From NCBI GenBank assembly GCA_003388505.1, contig QQVO01000003.1, positions 44,126 to 108,125 on the forward strand: 64,000 bases of DNA. The letters are read 5' to 3'. Both the position numbers and the translations under genes were made by a program. Numbering within the stretch: position 1 is the stretch's first letter; each line of letters opens with the position of its first letter. The DNA is from Planctomycetota bacterium. Lineage in GTDB: Bacteria; Planctomycetota; Planctomycetia; Planctomycetales; Planctomycetaceae. The notes under the pieces were generated by a model that worked only from the letters and a program-made list of their open reading frames with translations, did no database searches and was not told the origin of the DNA. Of the stretch, positions 1 to 9,351 are shown one piece after another.

Positions 1-648
1 GCCGGGTACAGCTACCATGACATGGTGGCGTATTACCTGCTGGCGATGCTGGCGCGGGCGTTTTCCAGCATGCCGGGGCTGGCCAGCGGGGTGGCCCGGG
101 ACGTCCGCGACGGGACGGTGAAGAAGTACCTCACGCAGCCGATCGACATGCTGGGGTATCTGTTCTGGCATCGGGTGGCGCACAAGCTGGTGTACTACGC
201 CGTGGCGGCCGGGCCGTTCGCGCTGGTGTTCTGGCTGTGCCGCGACTTCTTTCCCGGCTGGCCGGACGGGTGGAGGATCGCGGCCTTTGTCGCGTCGCTG
301 CTGATGGGATTTCTGATGGGATTTCTGCTGGAAGCGCTGATCGGGATGATCTCGTTCTGGTTTCTGGAGGTGAGTTCGCTGCTGTTCATTTACATGATGA
401 TCAACTACTTCCTGTCGGGGCACATGCTGCCGCTGGACCTGCTGCCGGACTGGGTGACGATGGTCGTCGATTACCTGCCGTTCAAGTACCTGGCGTACCA
501 TCCGCCGGCGATCCTGCTGGGACGCTATTCGGAAGACCAGTTGCTGCGAGAGATGCTGATCGAAGCGGGATGGATCGTGGGGCTGCTGTTGCTGAACCGT
601 ATTGCGTTTGCGCGGGGTGTGAGGCGATACGGTGCGTTCGGGGGCTGA
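1..648 (+). CDS. ABC-2 type transporter permease (5' end outside window)
   Basis: Membrane subunit of an ABC exporter. The reading frame is open from base 1, and residues before the first ATG at 22 continue it, so the true start lies to the left. Several hydrophobic segments are visible, among them an [17 protein letters not shown] stretch and a final GWIVGLLLL segment. The motif [16 protein letters not shown] followed by a membrane stretch fits the DUF990/ABC2_membrane_6 type of permease, which normally has six helices and about 260 residues. The ATPase partner would be expected outside the window. The substrate cannot be told. Confidence 0.75.
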   Translation, partial: AGYSYHDMVAYYLLAMLARAFSSMPGLASGVARDVRDGTVKKYLTQPIDMLGYLFWHRVAHKLVYYAVAAGPFALVFWLCRDFFPGWPDGWRIAAFVASLLMGFLMGFLLEALIGMISFWFLEVSSLLFIYMMINYFLSGHMLPLDLLPDWVTMVVDYLPFKYLAYHPPAILLGRYSEDQLLREMLIEAGWIVGLLLLNRIAFARGVRRYGAFGG

Positions 649-689
649 CGGGGGGAACCACGGAATGCACGGAAGTCACGGAAAGGAGG

Positions 690-722
690 GAGCGAATCCG
701 GCTCGGCTGGCGCCTCGCCCTT
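690..722 (-). repeat. dispersed hairpin repeat, family C copy 1
   Basis: Read on the minus strand, this about 33-bp stretch closely matches sequences at 18015-18048 and 60249-60279. All three carry a GGCTC...GAGCC-type stem near the middle and end in GAATCCGCT or GGATTCGCT. It lies between the 3' ends of the ABC permease and the nucleoside hydrolase. Confidence 0.5.
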
Positions 723-735
723 CCGAGAAGAAGAT

Positions 736-1686
736 TCACGCGGCGGCGCGGATGACGCGGGTCATGTAGTCGATGACGCCCTGCACGTCGACGTTGGTCG
801 CGACTTCGACGTTGGATTCCCAGCGGTGAACGTCGCGGCGATCGACGACGGTGGCGCCGCGCGTGATCTGGCCGCTTGTTTCGACTTCGACGGCCATGGT
901 CTCGCGTTCAAAGAGTTTCGGCTCGGTGATCAGGGCGAGCGCGATCACTTCGGGGAGACGCACGCCTTCCAGACCCAGGTGCTGTCGGCTGGCGCGGAGA
1001 GCAAACGGGAGCGTCTGGTCGAGGAGTCGGCCGAGGTTCGATTCCGCGCCGAGGTCCCAACGCTGATACTGGTCGAAGGAGAGCATCAGCCGGTGACCGA
1101 CGTCGAGCGGGACGAGCAGGGTGCTCATCTGCTGCGCGAAGACCGCAGCCGCCGCCTCCGGATTGGAGTAGATGTTGAACTCCGCGGCGGCGGTCACGTC
1201 TCCCCCGGCGGCGACAGAACCGCCCAGGCAGACATACCCCTGAAGCTGCTGCAGGAACTCGGGGTGATGGTCGATGGCGAGCTGAATGTTGGTAAGCGGC
1301 CCGAGGCTGAGCAGCGTGATCTGTCCCGGGTCGGTGCGGACGAGTTCGGCCATGAGCTTGGCCGAGTCGTGGCGTTGATGCAGTTCGGAGACCGGCATGT
1401 TGCATTCGCCGAGGCCGGTTTCGCCGTGCATGAGGGCGGGTTGCGGATTCAACCGGTCGTGGGGGACGGCGGTGGCGGCGCCGTCGCTCGTTCCGAAGCG
1501 GGGCCAGAGCGGGGGATCGAGCAGGGAGATGATGGTCTGGAGATTGCGGGCGGCCATTTCTCCGGGCACGTGGCCGGCGGTCGCCGTCAGCGCGACCACT
1601 TCGATGTCCGGGTCGCAGATCGCAAGGGCGATGGCGACGGCGTCTCCAATGCCGGGGTCCGCGTCGATGATCAGCTTACGAGGCAA
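736..1686 (-). CDS. Inosine-uridine preferring nucleoside hydrolase family protein
   Basis: Predicted N-ribohydrolase that splits a nucleoside into base and ribose; 316 residues, the usual length for the family. The N-terminus has the family motif at residues 8-15, with D8, D10 and D15 in place. The expected second aspartate of the DD pair (D14 in the Crithidia enzyme, same numbering) is glycine. The late active-site HD pair appears as LPE. MHGETGLG and the LSLGPLTN segment are conserved family features. Calcium binding may therefore be partly kept, but the ribose contact is altered, so the activity may differ. It is transcribed leftwards, away from the gene at 1994. Confidence 0.8.
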   Translation of the reverse strand: MPRKLIIDADPGIGDAVAIALAICDPDIEVVALTATAGHVPGEMAARNLQTIISLLDPPLWPRFGTSDGAATAVPHDRLNPQPALMHGETGLGECNMPVSELHQRHDSAKLMAELVRTDPGQITLLSLGPLTNIQLAIDHHPEFLQQLQGYVCLGGSVAAGGDVTAAAEFNIYSNPEAAAAVFAQQMSTLLVPLDVGHRLMLSFDQYQRWDLGAESNLGRLLDQTLPFALRASRQHLGLEGVRLPEVIALALITEPKLFERETMAVEVETSGQITRGATVVDRRDVHRWESNVEVATNVDVQGVIDYMTRVIRAAA

Positions 1687-1993
1687 TGTGGTTGCTCAGT
1701 GCGAGGGTCGGATTGCTCACAATCGAAACGACTGGCTTGGTTAGTGATGTTACGTCTGGTTGATCGAGGGGTCAATTCCCCGGCACGACGTCGGCGCCGC
1801 CGGCCAACGGGAACAGGGAATTCGGTCGGTTCAACTTTCTTATTCGATTTCGCAGCAGAGCGTGGGCTTGATTAAGAGTGAATACCCGCCGGCGTTCCCA
1901 AGGCTGGATTATGCGAAATGTTCGGTGATAAGATCGTTCAACATCGCGAAGCGGCGTTTGATCTTGCAAGTCCAAGTGAGTGCGGAGAAATCG
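1687..1993. other. Divergent intergenic region, no gene seen
   Basis: Spacer between the divergent nucleoside hydrolase and the secreted protein starting at 1994. An open frame joined to the downstream gene reaches back to 1760, but it has no signal-peptide character and no good ribosome site. I see no repeat or clear operator here. Promoters for both neighbours should lie in it. Confidence 0.5.
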
Positions 1994-3466
1994 ATGAGAT
2001 CCAGTCCAAGAGCGAACGTGTTCGTGTTGTTGGCCGCAGTGCCGCTGATCGCTGTGTCGATCCTTGCAGCGATCTCAACAGTCGATGGTGCACAGCGCGA
2101 CCCAGTTGAGCCTGAGCAGCGACGAGAACTGACGCTGGTGAACGAGAAAGGAAAACCAGTATCGAATGCAAGGGTAACAATTTCGGGCAGCCGCTTTGAA
2201 TTGCAAGAACTGGTCACCGACAAAGTCGGGCGCGTGAGTTTCAACTATCGGGATCGCAGTTCCGTTGGAATTCAAGTGCTTGCGCCGGGATACGCTTCGA
2301 TCAAGTATTTTCCGACGATCGACGGTGAGCCGCTTCCCGAGGATTTACGCATCGTGATGTCCGCCGCAATCACCGTCGGCGGCCTTGTGACGGACCGGAT
2401 GCGACGTCCGGTCGCCGAGGCGGAGGTGCGGATTACTGTCTCACAACGATTCCCCGGCACAAAAAGTCCCAATCATCCGTACTCGGAAATCGAGCACCAT
2501 ATCGTTCACACTGACTCCCAGGGACGATGGGCGTGCGACGTTTTCCCCCGTGAGTGGCGGCAGTTGATCGTGTGGATCAGCCATCCGGATTATCTGTGCT
2601 GGGAGTTCACAAAACCGCTGAACGTGCCTGTCGATGAGTTGATCGATCAAACCTGGACGGTGGCGCTTCCCGACGGAGTGAAGCTGACTGGAACATTGCT
2701 GGATGAGGAGGCGAATCCCATTGAAGGAGGGAACGTCACGTACGCTCCAATTAAGACCTCTGAGTTTAGCTGGGCACTCACCGAAACTGATGAGGAGGGG
2801 CGGTTTACTCTCGGCGCCATGCCCGAGGGACGCGTGACCTTCGTGGTCGCGGCCAAAGGGTTTACGCCTCGCCAGATTTCGAGCGTGATTGGCCCGGGCG
2901 TCCCGCCGCTCGTCGTGCGGATGAGTCGCGGAGAGACGCTGGTCGTCACATTTGTCGATGAGACGGGCGGGCCCGCAAAGGACGCAGACGTTCACATCTG
3001 GGACTGGGTGGGCGACAAGGCCGTCGAAGGCTCGATTACACCGAAACAACTTGATGAGGAGGGACGCTGGATGTGGGACGGCATGCCAGATCGGCCGTTC
3101 AAGATACGCGTCTATTCAAAGAACTATGTGACCGAAGAGTTTCCTATCTCGCCGTCGCGATCGGATTACAAATTCACATTGCAATCGCTGCCGAAAGTGC
3201 TGTACCGCGGACGAGTCGTGGACGCTCAGTCAGGAGAAGCAGTCCAACGTTTTACGGTTGTTCCCTATTCGCTTGAGCTGCCACTGTATCTTTTTGAGGA
3301 CATCTTTGCCGACGATGGTGAATTCGAATATGCCGCTCCAATGCCGCACGGACCTTCGACACTCTGCGTCGAGGCAACAGGGTACGTTCCGAAGCTTATC
3401 GGACCCTTTGCTGAAGAAGATTCCCCCGTGCAAACCGTGGTTGAGTTGACGCCGGAAACTGAGTGA
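1994..3466 (+). CDS. Secreted multi-domain protein with carboxypeptidase-regulatory-like domains
   Basis: 490 residues. The ATG at 1994 was chosen because GGAG lies just upstream and because it places a signal peptide (RSSPRANVFVLLAAVPLIA..., cleavage near residue 33) at the N-terminus; the frame is open further upstream. The mature part is a string of about four to five beta-sandwich repeats. Each resembles the carboxypeptidase D regulatory fold, as in LTLVNEKGKPVSNARVTISG, LTGTLLDEEANPIEGGNVTY and YRGRVVDAQSGEAVQRFTV. Such modules occur in extracellular or envelope proteins of planctomycetes and act as adhesion or spacer domains. No catalytic motif was seen. The exact function is unknown. 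Confidence 0.75.
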   Translation: MRSSPRANVFVLLAAVPLIAVSILAAISTVDGAQRDPVEPEQRRELTLVNEKGKPVSNARVTISGSRFELQELVTDKVGRVSFNYRDRSSVGIQVLAPGYASIKYFPTIDGEPLPEDLRIVMSAAITVGGLVTDRMRRPVAEAEVRITVSQRFPGTKSPNHPYSEIEHHIVHTDSQGRWACDVFPREWRQLIVWISHPDYLCWEFTKPLNVPVDELIDQTWTVALPDGVKLTGTLLDEEANPIEGGNVTYAPIKTSEFSWALTETDEEGRFTLGAMPEGRVTFVVAAKGFTPRQISSVIGPGVPPLVVRMSRGETLVVTFVDETGGPAKDADVHIWDWVGDKAVEGSITPKQLDEEGRWMWDGMPDRPFKIRVYSKNYVTEEFPISPSRSDYKFTLQSLPKVLYRGRVVDAQSGEAVQRFTVVPYSLELPLYLFEDIFADDGEFEYAAPMPHGPSTLCVEATGYVPKLIGPFAEEDSPVQTVVELTPETE

Positions 3467-3556
3467 ACATGTCATTCCGCAGAACCTTGCACTAATGTGA
3501 TTTGTTCGGCCGCGAGCCTGTGCAACGAACGTGCGGCAGGCGCAGCACGGAGCGCT

Positions 3557-6223
3557 CTATTGCAGTTCGGCCCAGGCGCGGCCGGGGCGGTTGGTGCGGA
3601 ACTGGACGATGCGACGATGTTCAACTTCAGTGACGTAGACCGTGCAGCCGTCGGGGCCGCCGAAGCAGAGATTGGTCGGCTGCGAGCCGAGGATGTTGAT
3701 CTCGCGGATGATCTCGCCCTCCGGCGACATGACGGCGACCGTGCCTTTGCCGTGGCGGGTGATGTAGAGATTGCCGTCGACGTCGCACCGCATGCCGTCG
3801 AAGCCGTGATCGGGGAATTTGCGGAGGAGCCGCTTGTCGGCGAGTGACCCGTCTGCCTGGATCGTGAAGGCCCAGACGTTGCGCTGGACGCTTTCGTTGA
3901 CGTAGAGGGCGCCGCCGTCGGGGCTGACTTCGATGCCGTTGGTGGTGCCCATGTCGGCCGCCTCGCGGGTGACGGTTCCGTCGGTGTCGATCCGCCAGAG
4001 TTGTCCCGTGCTCTCCGACCAGGCGGGATCGCTGGCGTAGAGCGTGCCGTTGGGGGCGATGGCGAGATCGTTGGGCTGATTCATGTCGGCGTTGTGGGCG
4101 AAGGTGGTGATTTCGCCCGACTCGGCATCGACGCGGAGGACGTTGTGATTGACGTAGTCGGCGATGAACATGTTGCCGGCCCGGTCGAAGCGGATGCCGT
4201 TGCCGACGCTGTCATCGGGCAGCGCAACGTGGATGCTGCCGACACCTTCGGGGGTGACGCGGCCGATGGTGCCCTGGCGGTAGATGTTGACGGCGTAGAG
4301 GTTGCCGTCCGCGTCGCAGGCGGGGCCCTCGACGCCGGTCGTGAATTCGCCCGCCCGCGTGAAGGGCGTGGCGACGAACAATTCGCCAGCCTCGGCCTGC
4401 TGGTCGGCGAGCAGGTCGAGTTCGGAGAGATGCAGCCTCACGCCGACGATGTAGGGTTCTTCGCCGGGCGTCCAGTGGCCGTAGGTGGTGGTGAAGATGG
4501 ACCCGTCGGGGAGGAGTTCGACGCCGGGATAGGCGCAGTCTGCCCCTTTGTGGTTGTCCATCAGGCGGATGCGATACTGGCCCTCACGGCCTTCGACAAT
4601 GTCCGTGTACGTTCCGACCCAGGCGACCCAGTCGCCCTTGGTGGGGCTTTCGTGAGTGGTGTCCCGAAACGAGATGAACAGCCGGCCGTCGGGAGCGTAG
4701 CGGCCGGTGTGACGGTCGCCGGTGAGGGAGCCGGGGAGTTCACGCGGGTTTGACCAGGTCGCTCCTTCGTCATCGGAGAAGATGACGAACGAGTTTCTGG
4801 TTCGCGAGTTCTCGCGGAGGAGGACGGCGATCTGTTTGCCGTCGGGCGAGCGGATCGCGCCGGGTTCACAGAGATGGACGTCGGGTCGATGTGCGATGAC
4901 CTCGGGCTCTCCCCAGGTCAGGCCGCCGTCGGTGGAGACCGACTTGTAGACGTAGAACAGGTTGGTCTGCTTGCCGTTCTCACGAATGAAGCGCCCGTCG
5001 TCGTGGAAGAGCGCCATGTAGTGTCCGGGGCCGGTCTGCAGTTCGACCACCGAGCCCATACAGACGATGCCGCCCCAGTCTCCGATCGGCTGCAGTTCGG
5101 ACCAGGTCTGGCCGTCGTCTTCGGTCACGGCCATGCGGCAGGGGTAGAGGCCGGAGAACATGATGATGCGCTTCGTCCCGTCCGGGCCGACAACGCGATG
5201 GAGCGTGGGAACCTCCTGGGACGTTTCCCAACTCTCCGGAGTGGGCAGACGGTTGCTCCAGGTCTGGCCCCCGTCGGTGCTGCGCTTGTAGACGATTCCG
5301 CCGCGGCCGTGCCCTTTGGGGTAGACGCAGAGCATGGTGCGGCCGTCTTCGAGCAGGACGGTCGTCGGGTGGCCGAGATACTGGCCGGGTTCACGGTCGA
5401 TGAGCGTTTGCCGGTGAACCTGGCCCGCGAGATCGATGAGCGGGATCGAGTAGCCGCGGGAGACGGGCGGGGCGGAGATGACCAGATCGGCCACATCGCG
5501 GGCTGGTTCCTCATCGCCGGCGATGACCGGGGCGAGCAGTTCGGCCAGCAGCCGGTGCCCCTCGTCATTGGGATGCAGCAGGTCGAGCAACAAGTCGTTG
5601 AGGGAGTGACCATCGAGTGCGTTGTATTCCGCATAGAACTCCCAGACATCAACCAGCGGGACGTCGAGGTCTTTGGCTGTTTCATGAACAGCAACGACAT
5701 ATTCTTCGGTGCGATCGAACCGCCATTGCGGCAGACTTGTCATCGCGCGATTCGGCGTCATGAGGATGACGCGGACTCCGTTTTCTTTCAGCGTCTTGGC
5801 CATGTACGTGATGTTCTCCCGGTAGTCCGCGACCGGAATCCGCGAGGGACTCTCTTCGCCGCCCTCGTCGACCCAGGAGTCGTTCCAGCCGTACTGGATG
5901 ACGACGACGTCGGGGTTATGGTCGAGGACTGCTTCCTGAAAGCGATCGAGGGCGTGCTTCTCGGGACCACGCGGGTGGTCGGTCTTGCGACCGCTGTGAC
6001 TGCTGCCGACGCCGGAGTTGATGACGTTTGCGTCGATACCGTGTTCGGCGAGCAGCGCCGGAAGTCTGTCGGCATAGACCTTGTCGACCGTGCTGCGCGG
6101 CGCGGTGGTGGAGTCGCCGAAGCAGACGACGGTGATGTCCTCGGCGTGGGAAGACCGGTCCGTTGCCACGGCGAGGAGGAGCAGAACGAGGCTGAAAGCG
6201 GCACGGCGTCGAGATTGTTCCAT
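3557..6223 (-). CDS. Secreted SGNH hydrolase - sialidase - SMP-30/gluconolactonase triple fusion
   Basis: 888 residues with a signal peptide (about 1-27). Domain 1 (about 28-235) is an SGNH/GDSL esterase: nucleophile S38 in GDS, G71 in the block II GVGSS, N114 in YGWND and the D214-x-x-H217 dyad in DLLH. Domain 2 (about 280-600) is a BNR/sialidase-like propeller with four Asp boxes, for example STDGGQTW (315-322), TEDDGQTW, STDGGLTW and SDDEGATW. Domain 3 (about 610-880) is an SMP-30/NHL-type propeller that keeps the metal-site pattern VEGP, NDLA, TTNGIEVSPDG and FDGMRCDVDGNLY. Together these suggest an extracellular enzyme that de-esterifies and trims complex glycans. The true substrate is unknown; planctomycete BNR proteins are often not sialidases in the strict sense. 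A solute symporter lies upstream on the same strand. Confidence 0.82.
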   Translation of the reverse strand: MEQSRRRAAFSLVLLLLAVATDRSSHAEDITVVCFGDSTTAPRSTVDKVYADRLPALLAEHGIDANVINSGVGSSHSGRKTDHPRGPEKHALDRFQEAVLDHNPDVVVIQYGWNDSWVDEGGEESPSRIPVADYRENITYMAKTLKENGVRVILMTPNRAMTSLPQWRFDRTEEYVVAVHETAKDLDVPLVDVWEFYAEYNALDGHSLNDLLLDLLHPNDEGHRLLAELLAPVIAGDEEPARDVADLVISAPPVSRGYSIPLIDLAGQVHRQTLIDREPGQYLGHPTTVLLEDGRTMLCVYPKGHGRGGIVYKRSTDGGQTWSNRLPTPESWETSQEVPTLHRVVGPDGTKRIIMFSGLYPCRMAVTEDDGQTWSELQPIGDWGGIVCMGSVVELQTGPGHYMALFHDDGRFIRENGKQTNLFYVYKSVSTDGGLTWGEPEVIAHRPDVHLCEPGAIRSPDGKQIAVLLRENSRTRNSFVIFSDDEGATWSNPRELPGSLTGDRHTGRYAPDGRLFISFRDTTHESPTKGDWVAWVGTYTDIVEGREGQYRIRLMDNHKGADCAYPGVELLPDGSIFTTTYGHWTPGEEPYIVGVRLHLSELDLLADQQAEAGELFVATPFTRAGEFTTGVEGPACDADGNLYAVNIYRQGTIGRVTPEGVGSIHVALPDDSVGNGIRFDRAGNMFIADYVNHNVLRVDAESGEITTFAHNADMNQPNDLAIAPNGTLYASDPAWSESTGQLWRIDTDGTVTREAADMGTTNGIEVSPDGGALYVNESVQRNVWAFTIQADGSLADKRLLRKFPDHGFDGMRCDVDGNLYITRHGKGTVAVMSPEGEIIREINILGSQPTNLCFGGPDGCTVYVTEVEHRRIVQFRTNRPGRAWAELQ

Positions 6224-6281
6224 GAGTGCGGACCTGGGGTTGAGGATTCAGTCGTGGCGGATCGGTTGCACTGTTCGCACT

Positions 6282-6330
6282 GAGGCTGCGGTTGGCAATT
6301 CGCACTGGCGGGACGCCTGTGGCACCCGGC
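6282..6330 (+). repeat. 49-bp direct repeat, family A copy 1
   Basis: Matches the sequence at 6463-6511 at 46 of 49 positions. It contains the near-palindrome CACTGGCG-GGA-CGCCTGTG (one mismatch in the stem). Confidence 0.8.
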
Positions 6331-6462
6331 ACCCGGCGGAAATCTTGCAGGCCGGACCAAGCGGAGCGCCGTTCCGGCACAACCAGTATAGACAGGCGTT
6401 GGCAATCCTCCCATTGCCGGAGCGGCGTCGCTACGCTCCTGGATCCGGCCTGCCTGGCTTAT

Positions 6463-6511
6463 GAGGCTGCGGCTGGCGATTCGCACTGGCGGGACGCCAG
6501 TGGCACCCGGC
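6463..6511 (+). repeat. 49-bp direct repeat, family A copy 2
   Basis: Second copy of the repeat at 6282-6330. Here the core is a perfect 8-bp hairpin, CACTGGCG (6484-6491), loop GGA, CGCCAGTG (6495-6502). The pair lies in the 313-bp gap between the symporter gene and the SGNH-sialidase gene, which otherwise holds no gene I can see. There is no T-tract, so a simple terminator is unlikely. Confidence 0.8.
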
Positions 6512-6536
6512 GGGATCACATGAATTGCAAACCCTC

Positions 6537-8120
6537 TCAACCGCGCCAGGTCAGGCGGGGATCGCGAAGCTCCTTGGGATAACCGAAGAGTGAGAAAAGC
6601 CAACCGGCAAGAACTGTCACGGCGAGAGAGCAGGGCATGACCCAGGTGAAGCTGAGGGCGGGCCAGGGGCTGCCGATGAGCTTGCCGATCTGCTCGGAGT
6701 AGCCGATTCCGAGGCTGGTGATCATGCCGCAGAGGGCGCCCAGGACGGCGGCGCGGGCGTCGGCCTTGCGGACGAACATGCCGATGAAGAAGAGGCCGCC
6801 GATCGGTCCGGTGATGGCGTTAAAGGTACGGGGCATGGCGTCGATGATGCCCCACTCGTTGGGGAGAAAATTGAGGCCGAAGGCGGCGACCGTGATGAAC
6901 AGGCCGAAAACGACCGTCATGGCGCGGCCGCGGCCGACGTGGCTCGTCGCCGGCCGAGTTTCGTCTGAGGCGGGCCGGCCTCGCAGGAGATCGATTTCGG
7001 TCGAGATGACGGTCGCCATCGAGTTGACGCCCGAGTCAATGGACGACATGGCGGCTGCCAACAGGGCGGCCAGGATTGCACCGCCCAGTCCCGGCGGGAG
7101 CTGCAGGACGGAGAAGGTGGGGAAGATCAGGTCGTAGCGAGGATTGCCGTTGTCGGCTGCGGGAACGGCGCCGGCCAGTTCGGTCATCTGCCCCCGGCCG
7201 AAATAGAAGTAAACAAGCGCCAGTCCGACAACCATCAGCATGAGGTTGAGCCCCACACCGACCAGAGCCGCCGTGATGAAACTGCGACGCGCGGCGCGGA
7301 CGTCGCTGGTGCTGAAGTATCTCTGGACGGTCATCTGATTGGCGATGTGCGTGCAGACGTGCCAGGTGAACATGTTCACTCCGACCGTGATGACCGTGGC
7401 GCGGACGGTGGGGTCGAAGCTGAAGATCGGCATCGGATCGTCCTGGTCGGTCTTCAGCAGGTAATCCTGGGTGACGCTGAGCCATTCGGTGAGACCGGTC
7501 CCTGTGGTGACGGCGACATAGCCGATGGTGAACAGGCCGCCGCCGATGAGCAGAATCACCTGAACGACGTCGGTCCAGATGACGGCCCGCAGTCCGCCGA
7601 GGGCGGTGTACAGGGTGGCGGCGATGCCGACGGTCATGATCACCAGCCAGAGCGGCATGCCGCTCACGGCGGCCAGAGCGCGAGAGGAGGCGAGAACCAC
7701 GAAGCCCATCCACTGCACGACCAGCAGTAGAAACAGGACGGCCCCGAGGAGTCGCGTGCGGGGACCGAACCGGTCGCCGAGGTACTCGTAAGCGGAGGTG
7801 TAGCGGAACCGCATCAGAAACGGCACGCACACGAGGAAGACAAACAGCATCTCCAGCGGGATGGCGATCAGCTTGCCGAACTGATGGGTGATGCCGGACT
7901 TCCAGACCTCGCCCGGCTCGGAGAGGTAAGTGAGGCTGGACAGGAGCGAGGCGATGACGCTGAGGCCGACGGCGAACCACGGCATGCTTCGCCCGCCGAG
8001 GAAGTAATCTTCGTCGGTCTGCTGCTTGCGCGAGAGCCAGGCGCCGAGCGCGATCATCCCGGTGATATACGCGATGATGACCGCGTGGTCCTGCCAGGCG
8101 AGGGCGGGTGGAGAGTTCAT
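6537..8120 (-). CDS. Sodium:solute symporter (SSS family)
   Basis: 527 residues, strongly hydrophobic, with about 13 predicted membrane helices. It starts with a helix after WQDHAVIIAYI, then has the typical SSS loop DEDYFLGGRSMPWFAVGLS. The GE(V)W and LTYLSEP region of helix 2 and the later AAAMSSIDSGVNSMATVIS stretch (sodium-site region) are family hallmarks. It should import an organic solute with sodium. Its position directly upstream of the secreted glycan-degrading fusion protein suggests a sugar or sialic-acid-like solute, but this is inference only. The gene lies 34 bp downstream of cpaF on the same strand, so the two may share a transcript. Confidence 0.88.
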   Translation of the reverse strand: MNSPPALAWQDHAVIIAYITGMIALGAWLSRKQQTDEDYFLGGRSMPWFAVGLSVIASLLSSLTYLSEPGEVWKSGITHQFGKLIAIPLEMLFVFLVCVPFLMRFRYTSAYEYLGDRFGPRTRLLGAVLFLLLVVQWMGFVVLASSRALAAVSGMPLWLVIMTVGIAATLYTALGGLRAVIWTDVVQVILLIGGGLFTIGYVAVTTGTGLTEWLSVTQDYLLKTDQDDPMPIFSFDPTVRATVITVGVNMFTWHVCTHIANQMTVQRYFSTSDVRAARRSFITAALVGVGLNLMLMVVGLALVYFYFGRGQMTELAGAVPAADNGNPRYDLIFPTFSVLQLPPGLGGAILAALLAAAMSSIDSGVNSMATVISTEIDLLRGRPASDETRPATSHVGRGRAMTVVFGLFITVAAFGLNFLPNEWGIIDAMPRTFNAITGPIGGLFFIGMFVRKADARAAVLGALCGMITSLGIGYSEQIGKLIGSPWPALSFTWVMPCSLAVTVLAGWLFSLFGYPKELRDPRLTWRG

Positions 8121-8154
8121 GGAGATCGAATGGATTCGCGCGACAACGGACTGT

Positions 8155-9351
8155 TCAGACGCGGGAAGTCGACCACAGATCAGACGTGAGGCGGATGGAG
8201 TCGTCCATGCCCTGTTCGTACGGTTCGGACGCGAACGACGGTTGCTCGCCGGTCGGTTCGAGTTCGGCGATCAGGCGGTCGTCCGGCGTGCGGCCCTTGA
8301 GGCGGGAGATGAACAGGTCGCGGAACTGGTAACGGTTCTCGGCGTCAAGACCGTGTTGTTCGGTGATGCGGGTCACCTTGCGGGAACCGTCCTCGGTGAA
8401 TCGAGTGAGCTGGACGACCACGTTGATCGCCGAAGCGGCCTGCGCGCGGGCCACGTAAACCGGGAGTTCGACGTCTGACATGAGGGAGAGCGTTTCCAGT
8501 CGAACGAGCGCGTCGCGGGGAGAGGTGGCGTGCACGGTGGTCATGCTGCCGGAGTGGCCGCTGATCATCGACTGGACCATGTCGAGCGCTTCGCCCCCGC
8601 GGACCTCGCCGACGATAATGCGATCGGGCCGCATTCTGAGCGACGCCTTGAAAAGCTGCCGGATGTTGACGCCGCCGTGCCCGTAGGCGTCGGCCTGTTG
8701 CGACTCGAGATAGAGCGTGTGAGGCTGCGCCAGTCGCAGTTCGGAACTGTCTTCAATGACGACGATCCGCTCCTCCCGGGGAATTGCGGTGGAGAGCCCG
8801 TTGAGGAAGGTCGTCTTTCCGGTGCCGGTGCCGCCGGCGACGACGATGTTTTTGCGGAGCCGGACGCAGATGCGGAGGAACTCCATCGTCGCTGCGGAGA
8901 GGCTGTCCAGGCGGACGAAATCGTCCAGGCTGTAGATGTCGCGCTTGAATTTGCGGATCGTGAGGTAGGTGCCGAGCCGCGCGCTGGGGGGGATGACGGC
9001 GTGGACGCGGGAGCCGTCTGGGAGGCGGGCGTCGAGAATCGGCCGGTCTTCATCGATTTCGCGGTCGACATACTGCGCGACGTTGTGAATGGCCGAGCGG
9101 AGTGCGTCCTCGGAGGCGAACCGGCTTTCGGTTTGATAGAGACGTCCGGCGCGTTCGACGTAGACCTCGTTGTAGCCGTTGACCATGATCTCGGTGACCG
9201 AGTCGTCGCGGAGGTGGGGCCCGATCGGTCCCAGGAAATAGCTGAGGGTCGATTCGAATATCTGCTCGCGCGCGAGACGGCCGGCCTCGTCGGGCGCAGC
9301 GCCGTTCTTGTCCACGGTCTGTGCAGGCTGCGATGATTCGCTGGTGGGCAT
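8155..9351 (-). CDS. cpaF: CpaF/TadA-family secretion ATPase (orphan copy)
   Basis: 398 residues; a hexameric ATPase of the type II/IV secretion superfamily that powers Tad/Flp pilus assembly. It shows the N-terminal VTEIMVNGYNEVYVER segment, DARLPDGSRVHAVIPP, the Walker A GGTGTGKT (173-180), a Walker B region around RPDRIIVGEVRGGEALDM and the histidine motif [13 protein letters not shown] second paralogue lies at 14458 with tadB and tadC; this copy has no Tad genes next to it. About 35 residues rich in acidic and polar residues follow the core at the C-terminus. Confidence 0.88.
   Translation of the reverse strand: MPTSESSQPAQTVDKNGAAPDEAGRLAREQIFESTLSYFLGPIGPHLRDDSVTEIMVNGYNEVYVERAGRLYQTESRFASEDALRSAIHNVAQYVDREIDEDRPILDARLPDGSRVHAVIPPSARLGTYLTIRKFKRDIYSLDDFVRLDSLSAATMEFLRICVRLRKNIVVAGGTGTGKTTFLNGLSTAIPREERIVVIEDSSELRLAQPHTLYLESQQADAYGHGGVNIRQLFKASLRMRPDRIIVGEVRGGEALDMVQSMISGHSGSMTTVHATSPRDALVRLETLSLMSDVELPVYVARAQAASAINVVVQLTRFTEDGSRKVTRITEQHGLDAENRYQFRDLFISRLKGRTPDDRLIAELEPTGEQPSFASEPYEQGMDDSIRLTSDLWSTSRV

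Noticed and set aside
826..1875. 349-codon frame on the + strand opposite the nucleoside hydrolase
   Set aside because: Complementary to a recognisable enzyme; no signal, motif or ribosome site.
1760..1993. N-terminal extension of the secreted beta-sandwich protein
   Set aside because: No ribosome site, and the ATG at 1994 gives a proper signal peptide and has GGAG upstream.
4874..6283. Long open frame on the + strand opposite the SGNH-sialidase gene
   Set aside because: Antisense shadow of a gene with conserved catalytic motifs.
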